Shown: one piece after another, positions 1 through 10,296 of the stretch
How the letters are laid out: each line of letters opens with the position of its first letter
How positions within the stretch are numbered: position 1 is the first letter of the stretch
Assembly: GCA_019454045.1 (NCBI GenBank)
Contig: SKCR01034824.1
Span: forward strand, 33,288-97,287
Length of the DNA: 64,000 bases
DNA from: Zanthoxylum bungeanum
Lineage: Eukaryota > Streptophyta > Magnoliopsida > Sapindales > Rutaceae
Reading direction: 5' to 3'
Made by a program: the position numbers and the translations under genes
The notes under the pieces: model-generated
Seen by the model: only the letters and a program-made list of their open reading frames with translations
Databases searched by the model: none
What the model was told of the DNA's origin: nothing

Positions 1-265
1 GCAATACTAGCCTATTCCGCATTATCGATGTCCAGTCTCGATAATACTACGGCTAGGGATATTAATGATTAATCCTTCGTGGACTGATACTGTCTCATAT
101 CATCTCAATCCAGGAACTAATCATAGGGACCTCTCTTCATTTATATGTCTATGGTGATCTAATCACAAAATGAAGAGAGTGCAATTTCCTTGTTACATAG
201 TTAATTTGCTACAACAACACAATGATCTGTGCAAATAGTGACGCTATGGGTCATATTATCCAACA
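1..265 (-). mobile_element. Ty1/copia LTR, family A, truncated by window start
   Basis: These bases match the ends of the family A LTRs that finish at 24149, 32033 and 62747: the 'attatcgatgtcc' block, the 'gtgacgctatgggtcat' block and a terminal CCAACA at 260-265. The orientation is that of the minus-strand copia elements, so this is the U3 end. No rc polypurine tract (ATCTCCCACTT) follows position 265, unlike 24150 and 62748. It is therefore probably the end of a solo LTR or a broken copy rather than the 3' LTR of a complete element. Its other end lies outside the window, so the target duplication cannot be tested. Confidence 0.85.
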
Positions 266-398
266 TGGAGGTTATCTGATTCTAAGAAAATTTATACTGC
301 TAATTTTCTTGAATCAAGTACGTAATTAAATTCGGACACTCCTAATGTTTTTACTTGATTCTACACATGTACTGGAAAACGATGGAGAAAAATAGATT

Positions 399-560
399 TT
401 GGAGGAACTAGGAACACTGGAAGAAGAAAACCATGAGGAAACATCCTATTTGGAATTAAAGACTTTGAAAAAAGGATTGAAGTATGCATTTCTTGGAGAT
501 GAACAAAATTATCTTGTGGAAATTTCTTCCTCTCTCACAAGTGATCAAGAAGGAAAAATA
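399..560 (+). pseudogene. Fragment of Ty3/gypsy polyprotein (protease-RT linker)
   Basis: The plus-strand frame reads ELKTLKKGLKYAFLGDE, followed by YLVEISSSLTSDQEGK. This resembles the linker before reverse transcriptase in plant Tat/Athila-type polyproteins, where an 'ELKPLP..LKYAFLG' block precedes 'ISSSLT..QE'. Only about 50 codons are recognisable. The frame stays open to 668, but the residues after 560 no longer resemble the family and the RT core (LVRKKDG, YxDD) is absent, so an internal deletion is likely. There is no usable ATG; the open frame starts at a TTG. Confidence 0.55.
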
Positions 561-1424
561 CCTCTGGACTGGAGCCATCAAGGCATGGAAGAAACTCTCG
601 TAAGACTCCACAATCATTTCTTCTCTCCCCAAAAATGCTCTGATGAAAATTTACAAAGCACGCACTGAAAGAATGAGGCTTCTTATGATCCATGGTATTC
701 GTAGTGATATTCGTTGGGTAATTGAAGCAAGGGTTCACTTGGCAGGTGAGTCGTCTGACTCTTTCATTTCTTACATGCTTGGTTTAGGGAAAATAATTAG
801 GTGTTTGTTATAAATGTGTATGCTGGACGTGCAACACTCGTTGTCGTTCTTTAGGAATGTTGTCTTACAATCGCGAAGATAAATTTCAATTCATTAGAGA
901 TGGCTTGAGTAAGAAGTCTTTAGATGATATATCATTAACTCTTGAGACACATCATAGTGGACATGTTCATCGAGTAATTCACAATTTGCATACATAATTT
1001 CAAAAAGAATGACAATAATACAGTCTCGGGAATCTGACTTTAAAAGACCTTATTTTCCAATTTATAAGAAAAAAATATGGGAAGCATATCCCCAACCATA
1101 GAGGGCGTTCAAGCCGTTACTTGACGTAAAACCAGAGGAAGATGTGAGCCACAATCACAACTACCAGTATATATTTTTTAATTTATTGCTTTAATTTTCT
1201 TTACTTTAAATTACTGTTTTGGTTTACTTTAATTTACTGTTTTGATTTCCTTTGATTTTATCGACATTATCTAAATTTTTTGACTTTCACGATCTATTTT
1301 ACTGTTCATCTGACAATTGTCATTTTGCAAGTACTAGTGCTTTTATTACTCACATTTTTCAAGATCCAAAAGTACAGCTCGCCATTTCTCTCTTCAACAT
1401 ATCTAGATAAGAGAGAGAGCAAAA
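561..1424. other. Unassigned spacer between pol fragment and LOG-like pseudogene
   Basis: No long open frame. Bases 600-760 give short peptide stretches (MRLLMIHGIRSDIRW) that I do not recognise. Bases 1150-1320 are T-rich with repeated TTTACTTTAATTTACTGTTTT-like units, resembling the non-coding spacer after pol in Tat/Athila elements. A short AG-rich run (1408-1419) lies just before the LOG-like ATG. Confidence 0.4.
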
Positions 1425-2076
1425 ATGGAGAAAACATCAAGATGACGAGTCACTAATATTTGTGTGTTTTGTGAAACTAGCTCTAGAACTAAACCAGAAT
1501 TGGTTGAAGCTGCAAAAGAATTGGGTAGAGTTATGGCAAAAAGAAATATGCACTTAGTATATGGTGGTGGCAATCTTGGATTGATGGGATATGTTTCAAA
1601 TGTTGTGTAAGAAGGTGGCAGTCAAGTTTTAGGGATCATCCCAAAACCTTGGCATACGAAAACCTCATCTGAAAATCAAATGGAGAAGAATATATTGTCT
1701 TAGGTATGTCTGAAATACTTACTAAAATGATTAATCATGCTGACGCTTTTATTGCTTTACCAGGTGGGCTGGGCACGCTGGAAGAAATATTCACAGTGGC
1801 ATCATGGGCAAACTTGAACATTCACCGAATACCCATTGGACTACTTAATGTTGATCATTTTTTAATTTTCTTTTAGTATTTCTTGAGGATGCCAAAAGAC
1901 TTGGGTTTATTTCGAAACTGGTAAAAGATATCGTCCTAACTACAAGAAAATCTTATGAATTAATTGACCATCTCTTAGTCTATGAACCAAAAATTGACCT
2001 CATTCTTTCCAAGATCAACTGGTCTGATAACGATCGTGGCAAGAAGCGTAGAGTCGACTTGGATCTTAATCTATAA
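1425..2076 (+). pseudogene. LOG-like cytokinin riboside 5'-monophosphate phosphoribohydrolase, intronless pseudogene
   Basis: Functional LOG enzymes release active cytokinin bases from cytokinin nucleotides in the cytosol. Here the frame from ATG 1425 gives NICVFCETSSRTKPELVEAA, then LVYGGGNLGLMG (Rossmann glycine motif). After a frameshift near 1680 it gives [18 protein letters not shown], the family's PGGxGTxxE signature, and then GLLNVDHF. After another break it continues FLEDAKRLGFISKLV and ends VDLDLNL at the TAA of 2074-2076. The total is about 217 codons, the normal length of LOG proteins. Lesions: TGA at codon 7, TAA near 1608, a frameshift near 1680, and TAG in the frame after the third block. 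Plant LOG genes normally have several introns; none is visible, which suggests a reverse-transcribed or retroelement-captured copy. The segment between VLGII and ADAF differs from the usual DMHxRK block. Confidence 0.8.
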
Positions 2077-2220
2077 TTTTTCTTTTAGATAGTCGTATAT
2101 TCAATTGTCAATTTCACACTAACTAGGTGATGTCTTCTTAACTCTACTTATTCTTATTGAGACATTGGAGACAATGTCTCAATTTGGTTGGGGGAATGGA
2201 TAGTTGACTAGATAGTTTTC
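2077..2220 (+). other. Polypurine-tract-like 3' region after the LOG-like sequence
   Basis: The stretch includes 'gagacattggagacaatgtc' (2159-2178) followed by TTTGGTTGGGGGAATGG. This is the kind of G-rich tract that sits shortly before the 3' LTR or 3' UTR in Athila/Tat-like elements. It ends at the TTTTC duplication (2216-2220) that borders the palindromic insertion. Sequence resumes at 7373. Confidence 0.4.
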
Positions 2221-4541
2221 TGTAACATCCTCAATCTGAGAGATGCTACTGGCATGGAATATGCCGTACTATCCCCATAAGGACCGAAACCCACTAGTGA
2301 GTGCCATCAGTATCCATCCCCTCGAGCTCGTCCTCTGGAAATACCTGTAAAACAAAGAAACTAGAAGTGGGGGGAGTTAGATCGTTTAAACAATCTAAGT
2401 AAGTGGACAGTTTAAAAGTAGTACTAAAAGTGCTTTTGAAAATCCATGGTTCTAAAACCAATTTCATTTCAAATCATCTTATTATTTGAAAACAACTTTC
2501 TTACTGGAAAACTTTTTCTGAAATCTGCTTTTGAAAATCTGGTTCTGAAAACCTGTATCTGAAAGATTTGTTCTGAAAACTATTTCTGAAATATATGTTT
2601 CTAAACACTGTCTCTGAAAACTGTTTTTGAAAAACCTAATGCATGGGGGTGTTACGTATCACTGTCCCCCAATACGCCTAACTAGACCTAGGAGTGTAAA
2701 TCCATGACATTGGGGCGTTACGTATCGCCGTCCCCCAAAGAATGTCACTACCTATCCCTAAACTAGTGGTTTTGGGGCATTACGTATCATTGTCCCCCAA
2801 GCCACTGAACTAGAACTGGGGGTGCAGATCTATGCTACCCTCCAAGCTCTGAATCTAGGATCTAGGGGCATCTGTCATCCCTAGTCCTGAACTAGGATCT
2901 AGGGGCTTTATGTATTGCCGTCCTCCCAGTCCTTTATATGTGCATATATTCTCTTTGTCAATTCCATATCTGAATCAAGTTACATACTGAGGTGGGATTT
3001 TCCCCCATGCCTTGAAAACATGAAATCATACTTTGAAAACATTTTTTTTCTTAAACCATTTCTCAAAACATGTTAAACAAAATGCAACTGATAGTGAACT
3101 TGACTAACGCCCTAAATGCAAAAAGTAAGCCTGATTTGGAATAACATAATAAAAGTCAACTTAAAAGTAAAGTATCCACTCACTGATTTGGAGTCCCGCT
3201 AGCGTTACTTCACTTAGCTGAAGAAATTTATGGTTCATGCGGTGGTCTATAATTGATAATCTCGATTAGAAGATAGCCTGATAAAAATTACAAGATTAGG
3301 CTAATTTACCTATTCAAGTATTTTATTAACACTTCACTGCGTATTATGCGTATATCATGACATAATATATATATACGAACTATTACGAGACCCTTGGGGT
3401 GGCCTCTAACATGCTAGGGTGAATCTGGAATGAATTAAAAATATTTTGGGGAAATTATGGTCTTTGCGTCCCGAAGCAAGGCCTTGCGAGTTGCGACACT
3501 CTCAATTTCAGAAACGAATGCCTGAAAATTTCTAGTGCGCGGCGCGACACGGACATTCCAGAAACGAATCTGCCTAAATTTTCCAGTACGCGTTGCGGCG
3601 CTAACCCCTTGGGCGTCGCGATGCGCACCTGTTTTTTAGGTTTTCCAACACTTGTTTCTACACATCTAGTTTATCCAAGAGTATTACCAACACTTCATCC
3701 GAAACCAATACACAATCTATCTCATTAAACTTCAATTTCATATACTCTATACCAACATCTCATCATCAAACAACTTTTTAATCTAATCATTTTTGTTTTT
3801 TTAACCCAATACTTAGGGTTCCCAAATTTTGGATATTACATCATACCATATATTTCTTTATTTACTAACCACTTAAATGCATCCTCTAGCTTGCCAATTA
3901 CTCTAACATGGCATCAAACTCTTAAAATTTCACAATCCAAATTTTGGGTCAAGTTGGTCTTACCTCATTTCTTGTTATTTCCTTCATCTTCCAAGTTTTC
4001 CATGATTTCTACACTCATTCTTTGCTTGATGTATTAGTATTATGCCTTTGTTTCTTGTTATTTCTTTCTTCTCATTCTCATTCTCCTTCTTCTTCTTCTT
4101 CCTCTCTCTTCTTACGTTTTCTTTTTCACTTTTTGAGATTTGGTAATAGTACCCCTTATATATAATAAGGGGTTAAATGGCTAATTTGTGAAACTTTTAA
4201 AATAAAAAGTGTTGGAAAAATTGAGAGTATTGGAGAATTATCTAGATTCATCCTTAAGCACTATTCATACAAAATTTTGACCTGCTTTTTCAACCTATTT
4301 TGGAAAAATATTCAATGCATAAATTATAGGTCTTGATCTCAGCTTTCGACAATATAAAATTCATAAAAATCAGAGTTCATATGAGAAAGTTATGGCCTAA
4401 ATACCGTGGGCTATCCGGAGTGGAATATCGTATTATCTAGTATCAGAATCCCGAAGAATTTTCCGATCGTTCACAAAATCATTTGAATTTATATGTCTGA
4501 GCATAATTTATATCATGTGACACTCGTCCTATAATGTAACA
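2221..4541 (-). mobile_element. Left arm: complete LTR in minus orientation
   Basis: Read on the minus strand, the LTR runs from TGTTACATTATAGGACGAG (4541 downwards) to GGATGTTACA at 2221; the plus strand shows TGTAACAT...ATGTAACA ends. A TATA region flanked by a short palindrome lies at 4152-4172 (CCCCTTAT / ATAAGGGG around TATATA). The middle carries several copies of a GGCGATACGTAA-type unit (reverse complement, about 2645-2930). CpG-rich blocks at 3465-3635 show many scattered substitutions. Compared with the right arm, about 250 bases near its U5 end (right-arm 6393-6640) are missing. Confidence 0.8.
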
Positions 4542-5699
4542 GTAGTCGAGAAAACGTAAGAAGAGAAAGGAAAAAGAAGAAGAGAGGAATAATAAGGAGA
4601 AGAAAGAAAGAACAAGAACAAAGAAAAAATACTAATGCATCAAGCAAATAAGGAGTGTAGCAATCATGGAAAACTTGGAAGATGAAGGAAATAACAAGAA
4701 AGGAGGTAAGACCAACTTGACCCAAAACTTGGATTGTGAAATTTTAAGAGTTTGATGCCATGTTAGAATAATTGGCAAGATAGATGATGCATTTAAGTGG
4801 TTAGTAAACAAAGAAATATATGGTATGATGTAATATCCAAAATTTGGGAATCCTAAGTATTGGGTTAAAAAAACAAAAATGATTAGATTAAAAAGTTATT
4901 TGATGATGAGATTGTGGTATAGAGTATGTGAAATTGAAGTTTAATGAGATAGATTGTGTATTGGTTTTGGATGAAGTGTTGGTAATACTCTTGGATAAAC
5001 TAGATGTGTAGAAGCAAGTGTTAGAAAACCGGAAAAATAGGTGTGCGTCATGATGCCTAAGAGCTTAGCGTACTGGAAAATTTAGGCAGATTCGTTACTG
5101 GAATGTCCACGTCGCGACCCGCACTGGAAATAATCAAGCATTCGTTTATGGAATTGAGAGCGTCGCGACGCGCAAGGCCTTGCATCGCGGCAAGGACCAA
5201 AATTTCCCCAAAACAATTTTAATTCATTCCAGATTCACCCTAATATGTTAGAGGCCACCCCAAGGGTCTCGTAATAGTTCGTATATATACATTATGTCAT
5301 GATATACACATGATACGCAGTGAAGTGTTAACAAATACTTGAATAGATAAATTAGCCTAATCCCGTAATTTCTCTCAGTCCATCTTCTAATCGAGATTAT
5401 CAATTATAGATCATCGTAGGAACCACAAATTTATTCAGTGAAGTGAAGTAAGGCTAGCGGGACTACAAATTAGTAAGTGGACACTTTTCTTTTAAGTTGA
5501 CTTTCATTATGTTATTTTCATTTCAGACTTACTTTTTGCATTTAGGGCGTTAGCCAAGTTCACTATCAGTTACATTTTGTTTTGCATGTTTTGAGAAATG
5601 TTTTAAGAAAAGAAATGTTTTCAAAGCATGATTTCATGTTTTCGAGGCATGGGGGAAAAACCCACCTCAATATGTAACTTGATTCAGATATGAAATTGA

Positions 5700-6010
5700 T
5701 GGAGAGAATATGTGCACATGTAGAGGACTGGGGGGATGGCGATACGTAAAGCCCCTAGATCCCAGTTCAGGACTATGGATGACAAATGCCCTTAGATCCT
5801 GGATTCAGAGCTTGGAGGGTAGCATAAATTCGCACTCCCAGTTCTAGTTCAGTGGCTTAGGGGACGGCGATACGTAATGCCCCAATACCACTAGTTCAGG
5901 GACGGGTAGTGGCATGCTTTGGGGGCGGCGATACGTAATGCCCCAATGTCATGGATTTGCAATTTTGGCTCTAGTTAGGCTTATGGGGGGATGGCGATAC
6001 GTATTGCCCC
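5700..6010 (+). repeat. LTR-internal ladder of GGCGATACGTAATGCCCC units
   Basis: Four imperfect units built around GGGGAYGGCGATACGTAA, each followed by GCCCC, sit about 60-130 bases apart (near 5735, 5863, 5928, 5992). The same ladder appears reverse-complemented at about 2645-2930 in the left arm and again at about 59470-59690 in the chromovirus 3' LTR. It is therefore an old property of this LTR family. Function unknown. Confidence 0.75.
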
Positions 6011-6673
6011 CATACTTCAGGTTTTTCAGAAATAGTTTTCAGTGACAGTTTTTAGAAACAGATATTTCAGAAATAATTTTAAGAACAGATCTTTTAGATA
6101 CAGGTTTTCAGAATCAGATTTTCAAAAGCAGATTTCAGAAAAGTTTTCAAGAAATAAATTAGTTTTCAAGTAATAGAAGAGATTTCAGGAAAGATAATTT
6201 GAAATGAAATTGGTTTTAGAACCATGAATTTTCAAAAGCACTTTTAGTACTACTTTTAAACTGTCCACTCACTTAGATCGTTTAAACAATCTAAGTCCCC
6301 CCACTCCCAGTTTCTTTATTTTGCAGGTATTTTCGGAGGACAAGCTCGAGGGGATGGATACTGATGACAATCACTAGTGGGTTTCGGTCCACCAGGCCAA
6401 GTCAGAAAAATAGTCCAGTCAAGTCAAGTATAGTCCAGTTTTAGATATTTTGTATAACAGAGTTGCGTTTGAGCATTCGTGTGTAGAGTTATATTATATA
6501 TGATATTGTCTGTTCAGTCGTACATGTATTATTTTACGAACTTTGTAGTGAATTTGGGCAATGGTCCTTTATATAAAGATATATTGAGAAAAGTATCAGT
6601 ATTGTTTAAAGTTAGAAAGTTAGAGGCTTAGGGGGATAATACGGCCTATTCCCTACCAGTAATTTTGAAAGGC

Positions 6674-7319
6674 ATTATACGAAATTGGATTTAGACGCGG
6701 AATTAAAATTAGATTTTAATTCGGGAGAACGAGTTAATTTAGAATTAATTCGTTAGCGACGTGAATAGTAATTTTGCTAGGCATAATTATTTAATTAAAT
6801 TTGATTTAATTATGTCGCAACAGAAAATTCGTTAATTCGGAATTAGCGAACCCGAGTCCGGGAGTGTTTGCGGGCCCACTCGCATTTCGAATCAAGTGGG
6901 GCCCACAAGTCACATCAAGCGTCAAATCACTAGTCAATCAAGTGATAGAAGTCACATCAATTTGAGTGAAGTGATGCTTGTCATTATTGATTGATGTGAA
7001 TAGTGATGGTGGTGGTTGGATGGCATTAAATGCCATTTTGGCTCCAAATCTTGTTTGACTTTTGGAAAGGCTTTTACAAGTTTTTGGATAAGAATTTTGG
7101 TATTAGTTTTTTAGAAACCTAATTACACAAAACCAACACAACACACATTCTCTTCTTCTCTCCCTTCTATTCGGCCAAGGGCCAAAATGCTTCTCTCCCA
7201 ATTTTCTTGGCAAGGCCGAGAATAACAAGAAGAAAGATGTAAGATTTGTGGCAAATCTTTCCAATGCTAGCACATGAAGAGTCATCCAAGGTGATAGGGA
7301 AACCTATTCATTAGCATGG
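6674..7319 (+). mobile_element. Fragment of copia family A LTR inside the right arm
   Basis: Bases from 'attatacgaaattgg' to 'ctattcattagcatgg' match 12482-13082 of the solo family A LTR at 11364-13314, in the same orientation. Neither LTR terminus is present, so this is not a normal integration. The fragment lies between two imperfect copies of a block of about 30 bases containing ACGGCCTATTCCCTAC (near 6633-6665 and 7316-7345). That arrangement suggests insertion of filler DNA during break repair rather than transposition. Confidence 0.75.
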
Positions 7320-7372
7320 GATAGTACGGCCTATTCCCTACTAGTAGCATCTCCCAGATTGGGGATGTTACA

Positions 7373-7477
7373 TTTTCGTTTTTATGTTTTATTGTTGTAT
7401 TTTTCGAAAAAAATGTTTTTGTTTTTTTATATTATGTAAAAAAAAAAAGTTTTTTTTTTGTTATTTTTCATTTGTTG

Positions 7478-7510
<33 letters not shown>

Positions 7511-8651
7511 GTGTGTTGATTTTCTTTTGTGCATTAAAAAAAAAACTACACACAAACCAACAACAAATTTTTGACTAACCGAGTGGAATTATTGTTCAGA
7601 TATGGCTGTGTATGGAGTTTTCGCTCTTGAGACGCATTTAAATATAATTCGTAACAAGTTATTTTTGTTCATTTCTTTTTGAATCATTTAATTTTTGAAT
7701 TCTCCATAATATTGATTAAATTTGATCTTCATATGCTCTTTTGACAGGTATTATCAACATACACAGTAACATAGGATCATTGGTTATAAGTGGAAATTTT
7801 ATAATATTCAGTTTTCTAGTTTTTTGGAGGTAGCACCTAAAGGAAGTGAAATTTGTGTTTTTATTTAAAAAAACTATTCATGTTTTTACTTAGTAACCAG
7901 ACATCTTGTCTCAGCAAGCAATGATTGTTCACGTAAAACGGTAGAGCTTGAGTTAGTTTAATAAAAAAATGATAAAGTTTTTACTTAGTAACTGAACATC
8001 TTGCCTCAGTAAGCAGTGATTGTTCGCGTAAAACGATAGAGTTTGAGTTTGTAAAAAAAAATATGTGAATATGTTCAATTTCACAGTCTCTCTAACTCGA
8101 GTAACTAAGTTCGTATGGGTGTTTTAACACTTACTGCCATAAGAACAACTGGTATGGAAGTCACTGACTCAAAGCTTGTTACATTGGTTAAAGAGAAAGC
8201 TTAAGGAAATCAGACACCTCTTCTTTTTAACATCTGAGATTCGAGCAGTTAAGTTTGTAGGGGTGTCTTAACATCTACTGCCATAAAGCCATCTGGTTTG
8301 TGAGTCACTGGCCCAAAGCTTGTTACACTGATTGAAAATGTATTATTATAAAAAAAAAAGACTATTTTTGTATTTACAAATAAATTCTCATTGCCAAAAA
8401 GTGTGAACTCTAATGTAATTATTGGAAAAAAATATTACTTGTTTTTCAACAAGATATGTGAAAATTGTGGGCACAATAAATTGATTAATACCTTGTTTTT
8501 TGTGTGTATGGAAGAATGGTAAAAAGTAGAGGAGAATTTACCATTTGATTATTTAGAAAGAAAGAAAACAATTATTAATTTGGATAAGAATTTATCTTTT
8601 TAAAGTTTTTAGCTCAAATTACTAGGACTAGTAATAAGTTGGTTGGGGGTG
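7373..8651. other. T/A-rich 3' UTR-like stretch with short duplications
   Basis: No coding frame. Holds long poly-T/A runs (7380-7470), a (TA)n microsatellite at about 7479-7509, and a two-copy duplication of about 96 bases containing CAGCAAGCA(A/G)TGATTGTTC (starts near 7882 and 7977). A two-copy duplication of about 140 bases contains TTAACAYYTACTGCCATAA (starts near 8091 and 8231). It ends in the G-rich tract GGTTGGGGGTG (8641-8651) before the LTR. Confidence 0.65.
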
Positions 8652-10020
8652 TGTTGAACACTAAAAATTGCATATTTAATAAAAGAAAAATTAATCATTT
8701 TACAATTGTAGTTTCATTAATCCCCTTAATTTAGCATATTTGTAAAATAATATTTAAATTTAAATTTTATATATTTTTACTGTGATTTTTATTTCTTATG
8801 TAAGTGAAATAATACTTTCGATGCATAACTAGAAAATAGACATGATATTTGGATTTTGGAGGCCAAAAACTTAAAATGGCGTTCTAACATTGTACAATTT
8901 CGGAAATGCGCAATTTTTATATTTTGGCCATAACGTTTTACTCCGATATCGGATTGAGGCGATTACAGTTCCAGATAAAAGAAGAATCAAATATCTACAA
9001 CTTTACTGTTGATAAGATTTTCTAGTTCTGAAGTTTTCATGACCGAAATTAATGAAAAATCCAAAGTGTATTATATGTAATTATTAAAGTAAAAGAAAAC
9101 AAAAAGAAAAAAAGAAAAAAAGAAAAAATAAATAAATAAATACGCCGAATCAACCTTTCGGTGGATTGGCCAATTAAGTTGAAAATTTTACATTGCATTA
9201 TTAAATGCAATGCAAAATTTTCAAAGAAAGATGGTGCTGAGCCCTCTATAAATAGAGGAGCTCAACACCTTATTTCTTCAGCATCCTTCATAGGTTTCTT
9301 TCTGAAATTTTGTGAATGGTTTATGCTCTTGTGTATTTAATTTTTTTTAAAAAACTTTCTTGTAATTTCTTTTTTGAGTAATAAAATTATGTGTGTTTTT
9401 ATTCAAATTATGAGTAGCTAATTTCTTCCTGCTTGGGTAAAGGGAGAAGTATTTAATATGAAAATATAGATTAATCTCACTTATATTATAATATATAAAT
9501 TATAATCTAATGATTAATATTTAATTTAAATTTAGATTAATTATTTACAAACTTTATTACCACCTATATGGCTAGTTTTATTTATTTGACATAATTGAGT
9601 ACCTAACTAGACTTGTTATAGACAAATGTTATCACTGCCTTTATGGCTAGTTTTATATGTTTTGGCATAATTAATTCCTAAATTAAATTAACTGGTAATA
9701 ATGACAATTTATATATTATAAAAAGTGAGATTTCTAAATTTGAAATATTAAAAATGGATCCCCTAACCCCAGTATATTATTTTATTATTGCAGTCCAATT
9801 TAAAAATTATCAATCACTTCAAACAACTTAATCTTTTTATTTTCACTCAAATTAATATTCTATTTTACGAAATCTATTCCATGTGGATCGATCCCGGACT
9901 TACCAGATTATTTTATTACTTCGACACTCTTATACTTGGGAGTAAAGAACCACTTTTTGAGCGTGTAAAAGCTAAATATCGTAAAATAATTTATTCCGAT
10001 AAGAAAATTTCTGAATAAGT
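8652..10020 (+). mobile_element. LTR of the Tat/Athila-like element
   Basis: Starts TGTTGAACACTAAAAATTGC directly after the polypurine tract GGTTGGGGGTG. A TATA box (TATAAATA, 9247-9254) sits inside a short palindrome, CCTCTAT-AA-ATAGAGG. A polyadenylation-like AATAAAA lies at about 9380. A duplication of about 80 bases containing TATGGCTAGTTTTAT is near 9570 and 9640. The stretch 9884-9965 (GTGGATCGATCCCGGACTTA) is a sequence style I associate with the U5 end of plant Tat/Athila LTRs. The exact 3' end was not found; a terminal CA followed by a primer site is not evident. Confidence 0.5.
9247..9254 (+). promoter_or_regulatory. TATA box of the LTR at 8652
   Basis: TATAAATA in a GC-richer context, followed about 30 bases later by pyrimidine-rich sequence (CTTATTTCTTCAGC) suitable as a start region. 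The polyadenylation-like signal about 130 bases downstream fits a U3-R-U5 layout. Confidence 0.5.
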
Positions 10021-10296
10021 TCCTAGTTGAAATGTTTTTATTTTGATTATATGATTTATCTTGGATTAAGTATCCGTTTGGGAGTGTCTAAGGTTAAAAT
10101 TATTTGAATTCTCTCGATAATATATCCAAAAGCCCTAGTTAAGTAGCAACTCCTAAAATGACCCTAACTTACATGTGCTATTTCAAAGTTTTTTTTTTTC
10201 CTTCCTTGTCTCGAGATATGTCTCATTTTGAATTACTTAAAATTTCTTTACATGTAATTGACCAAATTTTCTTCTTTCTTAATTTCTTAGATATCC
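10021..10296. other. Leader-like sequence before chromovirus gag; no LTR or primer site seen
   Basis: AT-rich, no open frame. A tRNA primer site (TGGTATCAGAG or similar) and an LTR end like GATGTTACA should precede gag in an intact chromovirus, but neither is visible. The junction between the older Tat/Athila-like remnant and the chromovirus leader lies somewhere here and cannot be placed. Confidence 0.5.

Larger units (their letters stand above)
2221..7372. mobile_element. Palindromic double-LTR insertion (inverted chromovirus-type LTRs) with TSD TTTTC
   Basis: The block begins TGTAACATCC and ends GGATGTTACA. TTTTC occurs immediately on both sides (2216-2220 and 7373-7377). Bases 2221 to about 4122 are the reverse complement of about 4548-7372 apart from indels. 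Matching landmarks are 'gaccgaaacccactagtg' with 'cactagtgggtttcggtc', and the GCGATACGTAA ladder in both arms. The centre (about 4123-4547) is single copy. Both outer ends are therefore U5 ends of an LTR, not the usual U3 and U5 ends, yet the target duplication indicates integration of the whole as one unit. The LTRs share the GGCGATACGTAATGCCCC ladder with the 3' LTR at 58058-60216, so the family is related to the main chromovirus. Confidence 0.8.
4548..7372 (+). mobile_element. Right arm: U3-truncated LTR in plus orientation
   Basis: Sequence is homologous to the left arm from 'gaaaacgtaagaagaga' (about 4549) to the terminal GATGTTACA at 7372. It lacks about 400 bases of U3, including the TATA region, so it should have no promoter of its own. 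The GCGATACGTAA ladder occurs near 5735, 5863, 5928 and 5992. A fragment of copia family A LTR (about 6674-7319) is inserted near its end. Confidence 0.75.
266..10020 (+). mobile_element. Remnant 3' half of a Tat/Athila-like Ty3 element (composite, interrupted)
   Basis: I infer one old element from features in a consistent order on the plus strand: a pol fragment near the protease-RT linker (399-560), a spacer, a LOG-like sequence (1425-2076), a G-rich tract (2186-2195), a long T/A-rich stretch with short duplications (7373-8640), a second G-rich polypurine tract (8638-8650), then an LTR starting TGTTGAACAC at 8652 with a TATA box. The block 2221-7372 is a later insertion with a TTTTC duplication. 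Assignment to the Tat/Athila group rests on sequence style and on the KYAFLG motif from memory of the family. The 5' half, PBS and first LTR are not in the window, and the right boundary near 10020 is a guess. Confidence 0.4.

Noticed and set aside
2221..3840. Initial reading of the left LTR as ending at 3840 (GATATTACA)
   Set aside because: The homology and LTR character continue to 4541, where TATAATGTAACA gives a proper end; no polypurine tract or duplication is found at 3840 or 4830.
3944..4725. Pair of ORFs with the same start MGQVGLTSFLVISFIFQVF on opposite strands
   Set aside because: They are the two arms of the palindrome read outward; hydrophobic pyrimidine-coded peptides from a T/C-rich LTR stretch, not a membrane protein family.
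7103..7285. 60-codon ORF with a near copy at 12867-13049
   Set aside because: Both are the same piece of copia family A LTR; the repetition reflects the shared repeat, not a conserved gene.
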